Origin: Trachythela sp. YZ-2020
Taxonomy: Eukaryota; Cnidaria; Anthozoa; Malacalcyonacea; Clavulariidae
Assembly: GCA_016169945.1 (NCBI GenBank)
Contig: JADLSH010000184.1
Span: 186,001-250,000, forward strand
Direction of reading: 5' to 3'
Length of the DNA: 64,000 nt
Numbering within the stretch: the stretch's first letter is position 1; every line of letters starts with the position of its first letter. Under the pieces are notes generated by a model that was not told the DNA's origin, ran no database searches, and saw only the letters and a list, made by a program, of their open reading frames with translations. Shown piece by piece: positions 24,701-43,686 of the stretch. A program made the translations under genes and the position numbers.

Positions 24701-26562
24701 TTGAAAGCAAAATATCTCAAGACCTACAGTATAGTTGAAACATGCTAAAACAATGCCGCCTGCACTTTCTTTCACCAATTACGACATGCAATCTCTCAAC
24801 ATTTCAGATCTAACATACTGTAAAACAACCATAAAATAGACAAGAAACACAGAGTGTAACAATGTTTTAAACCTCGCATCATTTTTAGGGTTTTATTGAA
24901 GAGTAGTCATCATTCATTCCAAATCCTTTCCATATCTCATGGTCAAAATTCCAAACCAGATTCCTCAAAACACCGGTACCACAACATAAATAATTCCATG
25001 CTGTACCCCAATATTGTTTTGCATTCAAACCAGAAATTTAATTCAAGAAATTGCAGAGCTTAAAATTCTATTACTACATCAGACTGCCAGCTCAACAAAG
25101 CAACAACAATTTTTCACAACTGACAGACATTTTTTGGGTTTGAAAAACTGAACCCTCATTTTTCTAGACATTTGTTGAGACTACCCAATTAAAATGCAAC
25201 AATTGCCAAATTAGTGTTGTCTAAAGTTTATCATGGAAACAGCTCTAGCAGCAAATATGATGAAAGATTATCAAATACTCTACCAGAAATCACTTTCAAC
25301 CCTGTTTCGTTCACCAACTAACCTTGGACCTTCCTGACGAATCTTCCATAATTTCAGCAAAAACAACATCACCAACTACACAACAAATTCAACTTAGTTT
25401 TTTAACCCATTAACGCCCAACATCTCCCCTTGACAAGTAAAATCATCTAGCATTAGATTAAAATAACAACACAGGGCACGTTAGGGTACGTTGTGCCTTA
25501 ATGGGTTAAAAAGAGATATGGGCGGACAAGCTGGTTAACCTAGCAAGGTCCAACACTTTCCCTTGACATCAATTAATTTTATGGAAAGGTTTTGTAGATG
25601 GAAAATTATTGAGTGTAAATTACATAAATTTATTAGACCTAACCAGGAACAGCTGCGAAAAATGCAACTATAGGTCCCTGGCAGGAATCGAACCGCTGTC
25701 CTGCGATTCCGGTGCAGCACTCTAACCAACTGAGCTACAGAGTCCAGTTGTTGCGCTCTAACCACAAGTTCATGTATGTATATAATTATCTATATATTTT
25801 AGCCTGTAAGATTGCAATTGTGACTTCTCACGATTCTACCTTGTGATGTAATGGAAAACAAGCACACATGTGACACCACTATCTGCAATTTTTGGTATCA
25901 CTAACTTGTCATTCTGAAATCATCTGAGAAAATCAACTAAAGTTATTAATCCAGTTACATTGAGATCACTGTCAAAACCTGACAACAAACGTCACATAAA
26001 CACATCACAGAAAAGGCGAAAAGCTCACAGTTTACCGCCAAATAAAGATATTTCTATCTCAAATTTATACAAAAACACAAGCCCCTTTTATAAACTTTAA
26101 CATAAACATCACAACTTTAAGATCGCGAGCAAGAATCGTGTAAAATCTCGCCATTAAAAATCACCATCGAGCTAGCTACAGCCTACAGGTAAAATGACTT
26201 TTCGTTTTTCGCGACGCAAGAAAAACTAGCCGACAAACGCTCGTACCTTTTTTCATATGATCTTTAAGATCTTGCCATTTTAAGGAAAAGGGTAGATTGT
26301 ACACATAAACACGGTTTTCTCTTCTGCTTGGCCTAGACTCACGATCAGGTTTTGATGTGCTGTAGGGCTGATAACGACTGGAGTGTGTCGAGTCCAGCTT
26401 GCGTTCCCTCTCAAAATTACTTCGATGATATTCTCGTTCGTTGTCCGTTTCTCGTTCATCTCCGCGGCCGTGTTCTTCGCCCTCAATTTGCCTTGCAATT
26501 TCTTTAAATTGTTCAACGCTTTCCGACATCATATTGTCTCTTTCTGACTGATGAGTCGACAT
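18727..26562 (-). CDS. HNRNPM: hnRNP M / MYEF2-like three-RRM RNA-binding protein
   Basis: Nuclear RNA-binding protein, a splicing regulator by family. Exons: 26562-26247, 25375-25323, 23870-23863 (8 nt), 23771-23678, 23240-23049, 22781-22730, 22636-22535, 22092-22043, 21859-21257, 20229-20178, 19655-19554, 18788-18727; 561 residues. The charged N-terminus is followed by RRM1 (about 84-160, RNP2 'VYVYNL', RNP1 'KGCGVVEF'), RRM2 (about 214-290, 'VFVSNLDY', 'KGHGTVQF'), a Gly/Met/Leu-rich linker (about 295-475, with tandem 'LGNMAS') and RRM3 (about 484-561, 'VFVRNLPW', 'KGCGTVLF'), ending 'EVRMDRG'. The Met/Gly-rich linker between RRM2 and RRM3 is the hnRNP M hallmark. RRM2 and RRM3 share the same intron phases and exon sizes (52 and 102 nt), pointing to internal duplication. 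MYEF2 and hnRNP M are vertebrate paralogues, so either name could apply. Confidence 0.92.
18808..19515 (-). mobile_element. SINE with five tail units, core and tRNA head
   Basis: The most complete copy. Tandem units at 18808-19340, core 'GGAGGAAACCGGAGTCCCCG' near 19350, linker 'TGAGGTGAAATTATAATCAG', then the tRNA-like head at 19455-19515 (minus sense). It lies in the last intron of the hnRNP M-like gene. Confidence 0.8.
19705..20105 (-). mobile_element. SINE with three 114-bp tail units
   Basis: Units end at 'GATCCAGGTGAAATTATAAT', then a decayed head ('AATCAAACCCACGTCAGGAAGG'). The core is missing. It lies between hnRNP M exons 20229-20178 and 19655-19554. Confidence 0.75.
22133..22355. 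repeat. TTAACCCATTA element, double copy (hnRNP M intron)
   Basis: Same dimer structure as 15065-15325, in the intron before exon 21859-21257. Single copies also lie at 23336-23455, 25405-25508, 53699-53820 and, diverged, 60954-61035. Confidence 0.65.
23863..23870 (-). other. 8-nt microexon in the hnRNP M-like gene
   Basis: GGATGTGG lies between a strong acceptor (TTTTATTTTGCAG) and donor (GTAAGT). The preceding exon ends phase 0 at 25323 and the next begins phase 2 at 23771. Only these 8 nt restore the frame and complete the RRM1 RNP1 motif as K-GCG-VVEF. Confidence 0.85.
25560..25750 (-). mobile_element. tRNA-derived SINE ('TGTAGCTCAGTTGG' head)
   Basis: The minus strand begins near 25745 with GGACTCTGTAGCTCAGTTGG, then 'GGTTCGATTCCTGCC' (B box), then a unique body with 'TTTTTCGCAGCTGTTCC'. 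T-stem pairing is imperfect and position 33 is C, so it is not a functional tRNA. I recall near-identical heads in anthozoan genomes. It lies in the second half of hnRNP M intron 1 territory, upstream of the exon 25375-25323. Confidence 0.75.
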
Positions 26563-26639
26563 GAATTTTATGTTGTGAATTTTTCCTCTCGAAATGCACG
26601 CGTTTGAGGCTTTGAGCGTTTCTCTCTTTGCGATGGATT

Positions 26640-26945
26640 GAAAGGGTGATTACACAGTGATTTGAAGGGGTTAACGACGGTAAATAGGGTTATACAATGG
26701 ATTGAAAGGATTTACAAGGGATAAATATGGTTATACTGTGGATTACGACGGTTAAATAGGGTTATATATTGGATTGAAGGGGTTTACGAGGGTTAAATAG
26801 GGTGTTAGGGTGGATTAAAAGGGTTTATGTGTGTTAAAAAGGGTTATATAGTGGATTGAATGGGTTTATAAGGGTTAAATTGGGTTATACAGTGGATTGA
26901 AGGAGTTTTGGAGGGTAAAATAGGGTTGCTCAGTGAAGTGAAGAG
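26640..26945. repeat. About 43-bp minisatellite upstream of the hnRNP M-like gene
   Basis: Seven irregular units of 'GTGGATTGAAGGGGTTTA' and 'GGGTTAAATAGGGTTATA', within 80-380 bp of the start codon. Confidence 0.75.
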
Positions 26946-27079
26946 GACAAAAGGAGTTACACAGGACTTTTTTCGCACTTTACCGTCATTTGCATCTAAG
27001 GATGAACAGACGTAGATAAAGACATCGTCTCTTCTCAGCACGTGGTGGTCAACAACTAGGCCTAACCCGCCTAGGTCTA

Positions 27080-27152
27080 ACCCATTGAACTATAAGTAAA
27101 CTTATAGTTCAACTTATAATAAACTTATAGTTTACTTATAGTTCAATGGTCT
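27080..27152. repeat. Short palindrome built on CCATTGAACTATAAGTAAAC
   Basis: A near-perfect inverted repeat beginning CCATTGAACTATAAGTAAAC and ending in its complement. The terminus matches the outer end of the 61.7-62.1-kb foldback element. Confidence 0.7.
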
Positions 27153-27779
27153 AACCCTCCCCCCCTAGAAAGCCCTGGGAACGAGGTTGGGTGCACGGTC
27201 AACTTCAGAAATGTTGACATAGTGACATGATTATTCAAGACTACCACATAGATCTACATATAATGAAAATATGTAGGCCATATTCAAGAACAGTCAACTT
27301 TTCAGTCCTAAATTTATTTCTAATTAATATATTTAAATAAAAGCAACACAACTACAAAATCTTGGAGCACACGAAAGCAAACAAATGCTGTTTACTTTTC
27401 AGCCTCCCCCCTCCTACAATTCGTCTTCAATTTTAAGTTAAATTTAGTTGTCTGCATAGGACAAGATAGTACAAGCTTATGCCTTTAATGCAGAGAAATA
27501 GCCTGATTTATACCGGAGACAAACCATCAGTCCAGACGCATCATATACCAGATCGATCAACCGTTTCTAGTATAAATCAGGTCAATGCATATGATATTAA
27601 ATCCACTTCCAGTAGTTCTAAATATTTCCCATTTCCTAATGAGCGATAGAAATTTAAGGTGCATCAATATATCTGGCGAACTATAAACTTTTTCATATTT
27701 TCCCATAGTTCCACTTTGTCGAAACGTCAATATATTGACCTCATCGTAGGTTTCACAGGCTAGTCTCAGTATTAAGCGT

Positions 27780-27975
27780 TACAGACCAGCAGATGATGGT
27801 CAACTTCAGAAATGTTGACACTTTACAGGAACAAACAAATAAAACTCTCAATTCTATCTATTTACCTCCAAATACAAGACTACGACGTACAATGAAAATA
27901 ACTGGCATTATTTTCTCACTCTGATAACTGCAGGTTGACCACCATCTGCTGCACGATAGTGCTCAGTGAAACCCA
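27780..27975. mobile_element. MITE with CAGCAGATGRTGGTCAAC termini
   Basis: Left end 'CAGCAGATGATGGTCAAC', right end its inverse 'GTTGACCACCATCTGCTG', about 190 bp, AT-rich interior. It lies in the hnRNP M/STK spacer. Another right end is visible at 13530-13555. Confidence 0.7.
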
Positions 27976-28870
27976 CCTATGGCAATCCCAATGCATTATG
28001 ATCAAGCCAGAGCAAAAGGCGGGCCCTATAATAGAGATCGTTAGATCATAGTCCCTATAATACTGTGTCTGGAAACGCGGCAAACTTGAAAGTTTATAGC
28101 CATGTCCGTGGGTTGATGTTGAGGGTGTACTGAGAGTGCACGTTTTCTTTTTTTTTTACAAATTGTAATCAGCTGCAGAATATTGTTATTGGCTGCTTCC
28201 TTTGAGAGAACAAGAGAGAACAATGTTGAAGAGGCACAAACAGGTGCACAAACATAGAAAAAACATAGAAATAAAGCTTTAGATGCGTTTTTGAGTACGT
28301 TTTCACTATGGTTAGATCAATCACCAAAAGTCCAATATATCTGAACTATACCATAATGCATAACGCATGTTTATGTCCGTTGCTGTCCAATTCACATTTC
28401 CGGATAACTCACATGCCTAGTTACAACTGTTCTGATAATTTAAACACAGAATAGAACAAAGGTAACCAAGGCATTTAAATTATATATGTCAGTGAATTGG
28501 GTGCCAACGGGTATAAACACATGTTAGCTGCTTAAGGCCGCGTTCGTTCAAACGGACCGAACGAATTCGAGCACAGCAAACCGTACAAATGGCCCCGTGG
28601 ACAAATGGAACAGGACGAATATTCGTACGGTTCTGAATTCGTCTGGTCTTGTGTGAACAAAGCCCAAGTCTAAACTACATCTTTCTATTGTCTTTCCCAC
28701 TCGTATATAAATACTCGCATTTATTTCAAGCCGTGCCTTTGTACATGTGATTAATTTAAAATCAGTTTTCAAACTGCCCTTGACAAACCTAGCCAATCAC
28801 GAATGGTGCATAAAATATAGTCTTTGACGATGTCTTCGATTTGCCAGCATCCGGGTGACTGTGACGACAT

Positions 28871-36302
<7,432 letters not shown>

Positions 36303-37157
36303 ATTTTCTATATACTGCTTCACAAGGCTATCAAATCATTTCTTCAAGGCGAAAAATGAGGAAAAACCTAGCCATTTGTATAAGATTTCATTCTTAGGCC
36401 TAATCGTCTTCCACCATATTAGTTCGTCTCAAAACATTCTAGGAGCGGATTCAGCCAATCAAATCAGGTTATCGAATACATGTGACTTCCTGGCTTACAT
36501 TTACTTTTTCTATCAATCATTATCCAAATAATTCCTACAGTATCCAATATCCTATAATATCCAAAGACTTTCTAAGTTTGGGGGTGTAAAATTCTGGGGC
36601 AAAACTATGGCGAAAATTGGTGGGGAGTAAAGTTGGGCGTGGTTATAAAATGGAGGGTGCTGTTTTCCACTTAATACCTAAAAATCAATGGTATGCGCAA
36701 TTTATAAACGCAAGAGCTTCGCGAATGCGTAAGTTTGTATAACAAATGTGATTATAAAAAATGACTTTGAATCCAAATTCTTGACTTTAAAACCTTGCTG
36801 CGAGCATTTTTTCTTTGTACAAACGACCATAAGAAGTTACAAAAACAAACAGACAAACAGACAGCTTTGAGCCCTCTGTACTAACAATATTTATAACCTG
36901 ATCAACAAACTTCGTGTTATAACTTTTTATAATGTCTTTCCAATATGGTCGCCGAAAATTAGCGTAAAAACATAAACAAGTTATTTTTTCAAGTCAATCT
37001 TGTCTAATAGTTTACGATTCTGTAATAAAATTGCATTATTTTACGTAGGTTTTCACTTGAGTGGGCATAACGTCTGAGTAGGGACGAAACGAACTCAACT
37101 GTACAGTCGCCTCTAGAGTTTGTATATTCTGTGAACATCGGAATTGCGTTGGAAATC

Positions 37158-40100
37158 ATGGTTATATGCCAGTATTTTCTAAAAGGAACATGCAACTTTG
37201 GTGATCGATGCCGTAACGAACATCGGAGGCCGGGTAAGTGAAAATATAAAAATATTAACGAAAATTTAAAAATCCATTTGTTTGTTTTACACATATGTTT
37301 ATTTCAGTATCGTACAGCAGATGTTGCTCAACCGGATGTTATCAGGGTGTAATGTAGGATTCTTGTATTTGGAGGCAAAGAGATAGAATTGAGAGATGTA
37401 GTTGAATTTTCTTGATCCTATAAGTATTTATAACATTTCTGAAGTTGAACACGGTCTGCTGTGGTGCTGTATACTGTAACATAATTAATTATCTTGGTAC
37501 TTGGTGATATATTTTCAGAGGATAGGGGTTCTTATAATCAAGGAGGTCGTAACCAGAGAAATTACCAACAAGACTCGCGCGACGTTAACAGTGGCGGTCG
37601 CTATGGTAACAACACTGGCAGAAATACCGGTGGTGGTCGTTACGACAGAAATACTGGTTACGACGAAAATACTGGTTACAACGACGGACATTATGATAAT
37701 TATAATCAAGGTTATAGAAATCAGAAAAATTTCCAACAAGGTCGAGGCAACTTTAGTGGTGGTAATCGTGGTGGTGGTAATCGTGATGGTGGTCGTGGTG
37801 GTGGTCGTGATGGTGGTCGTGATGGTGGTAATCGTGGTGGTGGGAATCGTGATGGTGGTCGTGGTGGTGGTGGTGGTCGTGGTGGTGGTAATCGTGATGG
37901 CGGTAATCGTGATGGCGGTCATGGTGGTGGTCGTGATGGTGGTCATGGTGGTGGTCGTGATGGTGGGCGTGATGGTGGTCGTGACGGTGGTCATGATGGT
38001 GGTCGTGACGGTGGTCATGATGGTGGGCGTGATGGTGGTCGTGATGGTTATAGTGGTTATGGTGGGAGTCAAGGTGGGAGAAACTATGGTAGAGACAAGT
38101 ACCACTTTGATGCCAGAGACAAGGTAAGTCCAGGCCTAGGCAAAGAAGCTAGGCGGTGATTTTCAATATGGTGGTGGTGAGAGCAATAGTTGCATAATTG
38201 CAGTCATAGTTATGGGGTGTAGATGGCACAGTGATTAGTGCATGTGCTTTTTACATCTGAAAAAAGTGCCTGCAGTTTGACTCCACCGATGCCATAGGTT
38301 TTCTTGGGGTATTCCAGTCTCTGCCTGTAGTAACACCAGACTGAAAACTAAGTGCACAATCTAGGAAAAACTGATAGAGCTATCCAGTATAAACAAATTT
38401 AGTTTAGTTCAGGTTTCCTTCTGTAGTAACACTAGAACAATAAGAGATGACTCTTACTGGACCTCTAGGGAGAACAGTTTAGAACTGATAGAGCTATCCA
38501 GTATAAATAAAGTTAGTTTAGTTTAGGTTTCCTCCTGTAGTAACACTGAATCAATAAGAGATGACCCTTACTGGACCTCTAGGGAGAACAGTTTAGAACT
38601 GATAGAGCTATCCAGTATAAATAAAGTTAGTTTAGTTTAGGTTTCCTCATGTAGTAACACTGGATCAATAAGTGATGACCCTATTGTGCATGCAAGAAAA
38701 ACTGATCCAGGATAAATATAGTTAGTTTAGTTCAAATATTTTAATACCATCATGTCCATCATAATTATAATGCAACAAGATTCGTTCTTGATAATCACTG
38801 TTTTATCTTCACAGAATCGATTTTCCGCGTTAGCTCACCAACCTGATCCAGAACTTCCCAGTTTCCATGACAACAGACCACAAGAAGTGCGAGTTCGGAC
38901 ACATTCCACAACAAGTCAGCAGTCTGTAACACTGGACCAGAAAGTGTATGTCCAAATATGCTTTATTTTCTAAATATGCGAAACTACACTGAACCTTGTT
39001 GTACACCTAGTCATATTCACGAGGGATACACAAAGGGAATCAACACCGTATCGTTGTCTTGATACTGTTGGTACTAGTCGTCAATAAATTAAGTCAACTT
39101 TCGCGTTGAATTGCCCTATCTATATTATAGAAGACGTCTAAAGGCTGTTTCACACTGCTTCGGCGGTTGACTGCTGTGTAAAACTACCTGAAGAATACAA
39201 TAAGATTAAGAACTTCGACGTTTTCGTTTCTTATTGTATTTTTCATGTAGTTTTACACAAGTCAACCGCCGAATATTTGTTATACTCTACCCACACTGGC
39301 ACCGCACGTTCGAGATGCTTTTCACTGCACTCGTATCGTACCAAAACGTAGCGTATTGCTTTGTTTCCTGAACACTCGGGTAGAACTAATGACTTCGACA
39401 CAAAAGAGAATGCTACGTTACGATACGATACGTTTGAAGTGGAAAACGGCCTTAAGACGACTTAATTGTCTAATCCAAACGAGAAATGAGACGAACGAAT
39501 ACTAAAAACGACCCGCTTAACGCCTTAGCGGTCTTAGACGTAAAAAATTCATCTGATATGGAAACGAAGACGACTGACCCTGTCTAAAATACTTTAGTTC
39601 GCAGTCAAACATAAATAGGCACACCAGCATTTTTCTCGTAAATGTCACGACGGTGTATTACTATACCTAATAAAGAAAAACACTGAACATTTACAACTTT
39701 AGAAATAGGAAAATTCTAATTGAACCACCATGAGACCATGTATGCTAATTTGATAACGGGTTTTTATGACCAGTCCAGTCCTGGTTAGCTCTACGCAAAA
39801 CCCAGATTTTCGAAAATTTAACAAATGAAAGCACTGTAACCGTTGTCAAAATTGAACATTTTCTAGCGAAAGAGTGAGAAAAGATATGAGGGAATGGCAT
39901 GAAAGTGGACAATGGCCGTTGTCATGTTACGCTCCGTTTGTAAACGATCCATGTTTGGATGGTATGAAAGATATATTTATTTCCTGGGTCAAAAGGTTTA
40001 AACATAAAAAAGCTTGGAGACACTTTGTGAGAACTTCTGGAACAATAAATTCTTTGTTTTTTTCTTCGAGGTCTCGTGGACATGTCACCGGAAGAGATGA

Positions 40101-41424
40101 GAAGCGAGGCATACAAGGCAAATACTGCTGGAAATGCCGGCAGTTATGTAAGTCTTTCACTTGTCAGTTGTAGTGTGAAATCGTTGCTCCACGTAATACG
40201 TCACTAAGTGGCTATTTTAGTTCTTATCTCCCTTCCTTTAAAGGCTGAATCACTTCAACAAACTATGGAAAAGAACAGACATAGAAAACAAGAATTAGCA
40301 ACCATGTCTTCTTCGGCACTGGTAGGTATAAACTACGCATCTCTGTGACCGGGGTTTGATTCCTGTAATATGCAGTTGTCTGATTATAATTTCGCTTCGG
40401 TCGCATGTGAGAAGAGTTAGAACTGATGGAGCTATCCAGTATAAACGAAGTTAGTTTAAGTTTCCTCCTGTAGTAACACTGGATCAATAAGAGATGATCC
40501 CTACCAGACCTCTAGGGATAACAGTTTAGAATTGATGGAGCTATTCAGTATAAATAAAGTTAGTTTAGTTTAGGTTTCTTCCTGTAGTAACACTGGATCA
40601 ATAAGAGACGGCTCTTACTGGACCTCTAGGGAGAACAGTTTAGAACTGATAGAGCTATCCAGTGTAAACGAAGTTAGTTTAGGAAACCCTGTAGGAATGC
40701 TGGACCAACTCTCGTAATTAATATGAAAACCGATTTATACTTGTTTAGCAAAACGAAATATCACGATCATCTCAGCCGAGTACCGCAGTGTCTGGTGGGT
40801 TATTTGGTAACCTAGCCTCCTCAAGCGATACTTCCCTATTTGGTGAAAGTATGTCTACGTCATCAACTGGTTTGTTTGGATCCAGTCCACAAAGGTGAGA
40901 ATTGTGTGAGCGTGTTCCATAAATGTTCACTGGGCAGCAGATGAGACGAGAAAAACCCGCCCGCATTTTCGCCTTTCCAGCGCCTCGCCTCCCTAATTTT
41001 TCGCTGCCCGCGCCTTAACCCCAACCCCTTAAAACCGCCAGATACGCAGGCTAACTACATGATATCTACTGCACGATGCCATCTATTGTAAAACAATCTT
41101 TCTATATTTTTTAATTTCAGCATGCAAACATCAGGACCATTTACATCCAATCCCTCCTCAGCAAATCCCTCTACAACCCCTTCTACCCTGTTTGGTCCCT
41201 CATCGAGTCCCTTTGGATCCACACAAGTCAATGCCACGTCAAGTACATCACTGTTCGGGCGATCTCAAGAAAACCCATCTAGCGCCCAGACCTCCACAGA
41301 TGGCACTCGGTCAGCTACAATGACGTCATTACGATGCAGTGAAGAAGACTTGAAGGCATTTAGGGCGGATTATTTTGTATTGGGTGCTATACCTGAATGC
41401 CCGCCTCCGCTTGAACTCTGTTAA
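37158..41424 (+). CDS. NUP42: Nucleoporin NUP42 (NUPL2/CG1), CCCH finger and FG repeats
   Basis: Cytoplasmic-face nuclear pore protein that partners GLE1 in mRNA export. Exons: 37158-37233, 37519-38123, 38815-38945, 39867-39961, 40071-40147, 40244-40321, 40749-40894, 41121-41424; 503 residues. The N-terminus is a CX7CX5CX3H zinc finger (residues 4-22, 'CQYFLKGTCNFGDRCRNEH'). Exon 2 is a low-complexity Asn/Tyr/Gly tract becoming a Gly-Arg-Asp array encoded by a GGT/CGT/GAT minisatellite (37757-38060). Conserved helical segments follow: 'WHESGQWPLSCYAPF' and 'GLVDMSPEEMRSEAYKA'. FG motifs ('GLFGN', 'LFGES', 'GLFGSS', 'SPFGS') occur at 40749-41280, and the end 'FVLGAIPECPPPLEL' matches the human C-terminus. 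Human NUP42 is about 423 residues; most of the extra length is the RGG-like array. An AATAAA lies about 100 bp past the stop. Confidence 0.95.
37316..37465. mobile_element. Same MITE family in NUP42 intron 1
   Basis: Starts 'CAGCAGATGTTGCTCAAC', shares the interior 'CTTGTATTTGGAGGCAAA', and ends 'TTGAACACGGTCTGCTG'. Confidence 0.65.
37757..38060 (+). repeat. Coding GGT/CGT/GAT minisatellite of NUP42
   Basis: Trinucleotide-phased repeat encoding GGNRDGG/GGRDGG units. All three plus frames and one minus frame are almost free of stops here because of the repeat, not because they code. Confidence 0.9.
38215..38735 (+). mobile_element. tRNA-headed SINE with three tail units in NUP42 intron 2
   Basis: Head 'CACAGTGATTAGTGCATGTG' at 38228, decayed B box, core-like 'GGTTTTCTTGGGGTATTCCAG', then tandem units. 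Same strand as NUP42. Confidence 0.7.
39164..39277. repeat. Hairpin element, about 48-bp arms (NUP42 intron 3)
   Basis: Arm 'TCGGCGGTTGACTGCTGTG...' at 39164-39212 is inverted at 39230-39277 ('...GTCAACCGCCGA') with few mismatches and a short loop. Confidence 0.75.
40325..40700 (+). mobile_element. SINE with three tail units in NUP42 intron 6
   Basis: 'CTGTGACCGGGGTTTGATTCC' is the B box, followed by 'GATTATAATTTCGCTTCGG' and tandem 114-bp units. It begins next to the donor of the NUP42 exon ending at 40321. Confidence 0.75.
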
Positions 41425-41567
41425 TAATTATGTACATTAAATATAATATAATATACTGTAAATATGCTGAAAGAACATTATTTGTAAGGAATTCACAACA
41501 ATTGTTCATGATAGCCTGATTTAATAAAAACTCAATCAATAATGTTTTGAATAAGGTTTTTACCCAA

Positions 41568-41940
41568 GGTATCTCAAACGTGGTGGTCCAGTTTACGTAG
41601 TATTCTACAATAATCTGCCGTGGTTTGTGTCTGAACTACCCGAAAAAGATATCTCAAACATGGTGGTCCAGTATAGGTAGTATTCTACAATAACCTACCG
41701 TGGTGTGTGTCTGAACTACCTAAAAAATATATCTCAAATGTGGTGGTCCAGTGTCAGCAGTATTCTACAATAAGCTGCCGTGGTTTGTGTCTGAACAACC
41801 TGAAAAATATATCTCAAACGTGGCGTTTCAGTGTAGGTAGTATTCTACAAAAGGCTGTCGTGGTATAATTTCAAATAAATATCATAGTTTCAGGTAGTTC
41901 AGGCCAGTTCAGACACAAACCACGGCAGCTAACCTAAGAT
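41568..41940. repeat. 80-bp satellite in foldback arrangement
   Basis: Four units in one orientation (41568-41865) face one unit in the opposite orientation (41890-41935), separated by about 25 bp. It lies just downstream of the NUP42 poly(A) signal. Confidence 0.7.
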
Positions 41941-43045
41941 ATCACTCCAGCAATACATAGAGTCCACCAGCACAGGGCGCTACTAGCTCGTGAGGCGACG
42001 CAGGCGGGAAAGAGTGAACAGCTTGCCATGTGACAACTTCGTGGGGTCCTGTTTAAGTTTAAGTGATCTAAGTTAATGTTGTTAGCAAACAATCACGGTA
42101 TGGCGAGTTATCATTGAAAACACCGCACGCCGCTTTTTCCGTTAATGTAAACATCCCAATATTCTTTATTAGCCTCAAGGATTCGAGGAAGTACTGCCAT
42201 CAAATTAACGTATTTGAAATTTGGGAAACACAAATTACCTTAAATAGCTGTTGTGTTGTTACAACACAAGTGTTGATCATTTATATAATCTCCCCTGTAA
42301 CTGAGTGTTGAATTACCAGGAAGAAACAAGCGACAGTGGATTGAAATAGATAGAAATGTCTTTTTAACACGCTAACTATGTTTACTACAGTTGATTTCCA
42401 CGAAGGGGCGTTTGTTTAAAGGTTATTCAAATTTCCAACATAACTCTTTCAATTGACAATATAGACAAATAACAAAACATTAGTTAACCAGTTACAATGC
42501 AGCATGTATGTTTATTATTTAGGTCGTACATGAACAGCAATTGTTCGTTTTAATAAAGATTGGGACTCAATCCCTATAATTTCTTCTGGGACTGAGTTCT
42601 ATTTTGCGCCCCATCAAACATGAAACAAACGGATTGTTGTAGTTTAAGAAGTCAGTTAGATTACCCTAAGTTGATTGAAACTCATTTAAAGTGGTGATTT
42701 GAACAGCTTTAGTTTACATTTCTTTTTCCGGATTTATAATAAGCTTTTCAGCCCAAGAGTACTTGATTTTCCTCTTATACACTTCCTTGAAAACCTTACT
42801 CAAATTTTACACTTCCTGACATGTATATGAACTTGCATAATGTTATTAAATACACACAGACCCCCACTTATGATGGCAATATTTTTTTCTAACAACGAAG
42901 TGTCAAGAGAGCGTCCTGAATAAACTGGGCGTTTTGATTGGCAAAACTTCACACGTCATGTAATTGTATGTCACATTGCTAACAAGACGTGATTGGACGG
43001 GCGGAGCTATGAAGCTCGCGCGCGCGGGGGACACGATTTCTCAGG

Positions 43046-43052
43046 TATAAAA
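43046..43052 (+). promoter_or_regulatory. TATA box of the bHLH gene
   Basis: TATAAAA 86 bp before the start codon, just after a GC-rich stretch (43010-43030, alternating CG). Inverted CCAAT motifs (GATTGG) lie about 60-115 bp upstream of it. Position and composition fit a core promoter with transcription starting near 43075. Confidence 0.6.
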
Positions 43053-43131
43053 GTGCGCAGCTAGAACGTTCTGCTCATAGAAACGTTTGAAACGACCCCA
43101 CCGAGTGCGCAACAAGATTAGCATTGAAAAA

Positions 43132-43686
43132 ATGTCTTCGGGAATTTCTAGCTGGTCATCTGACGATGTAGAACGAAGCTCGCACGATTCTTCAGCGGGG
43201 TACAAGTTGCGCAAACGGTCCCGAGAAACGCGCAGTAAAATGGCCAGAATGGCGCGCGCCATGTGCGAAGACGATGATGAGGATTATTTGAGTGATTCAA
43301 GTCAAGTTAAAGCCGCAAAACGGCCAAGATCACACGGCCGTGCTTCGGCGACAAAGCGAGAGCGAGCGCGAATGCATAAACTGAACAAGGCATACGATAA
43401 ACTTAGAAAGGTTGTGCCAAAATTGAACTGCGATTCTCGCAAAGAACGGTTATCAAAAATCGGTACTTTACGCTTAGCCATCGACTACATCGCTATGCTT
43501 ACCAACTTTTTGGACGGGAACATGGAGAACGAGGCAAGACCGCAGGATAGAACTGAAAATAGTGCGGACGAAGACACGTCCAGTTCCATTGAGGACGATT
43601 CCGACATTTTGGCAAGACTCATTGATAGCGTTGTCGAGGAATTTGGATGGTTTCTGGGTAGGTGGATTTTTATCAGTTTCTTCTAA
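43132..43686 (+). CDS. Group A bHLH transcription factor (Ptf1/Hand/atonal range)
   Basis: Nuclear DNA-binding protein of 184 residues in one visible exon. The bHLH domain covers about 70-128: basic region '[20 protein letters not shown]', then '[18 protein letters not shown]'. Acidic and Ser-rich stretches (45-57, 140-160) flank it. The ATG at 43132 (context gaaaaaATGt) is chosen over the open upstream frame, which has no in-frame ATG. Helix 2 has Gly in 'KIGTL' where the family usually has Asp or Glu. The C-terminal '[13 protein letters not shown]' could be intron read-through: a donor-like GTAGGT begins at 43659, so a further exon is possible. The gene is CpG-rich compared with its surroundings and has a TATA box upstream. 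I cannot place it in a bHLH subfamily; helix 2 looks Ptf1/FERD3L-like and the basic region Mist1/neurogenin-like. Confidence 0.85.
   Translation: MSSGISSWSSDDVERSSHDSSAGYKLRKRSRETRSKMARMARAMCEDDDEDYLSDSSQVKAAKRPRSHGRASATKRERARMHKLNKAYDKLRKVVPKLNCDSRKERLSKIGTLRLAIDYIAMLTNFLDGNMENEARPQDRTENSADEDTSSSIEDDSDILARLIDSVVEEFGWFLGRWIFISFF

Noticed and set aside
25680..25750. Functional tRNA gene
   Set aside because: T-stem pairing fails and position 33 is not T; the body continues as a SINE.
37515..38105. Ile/Thr-rich minus ORF and Val-rich plus ORF over NUP42 exon 2
   Set aside because: Shadows of the GGT repeat; only the Gly/Arg/Asp frame joins the neighbouring exons in phase.
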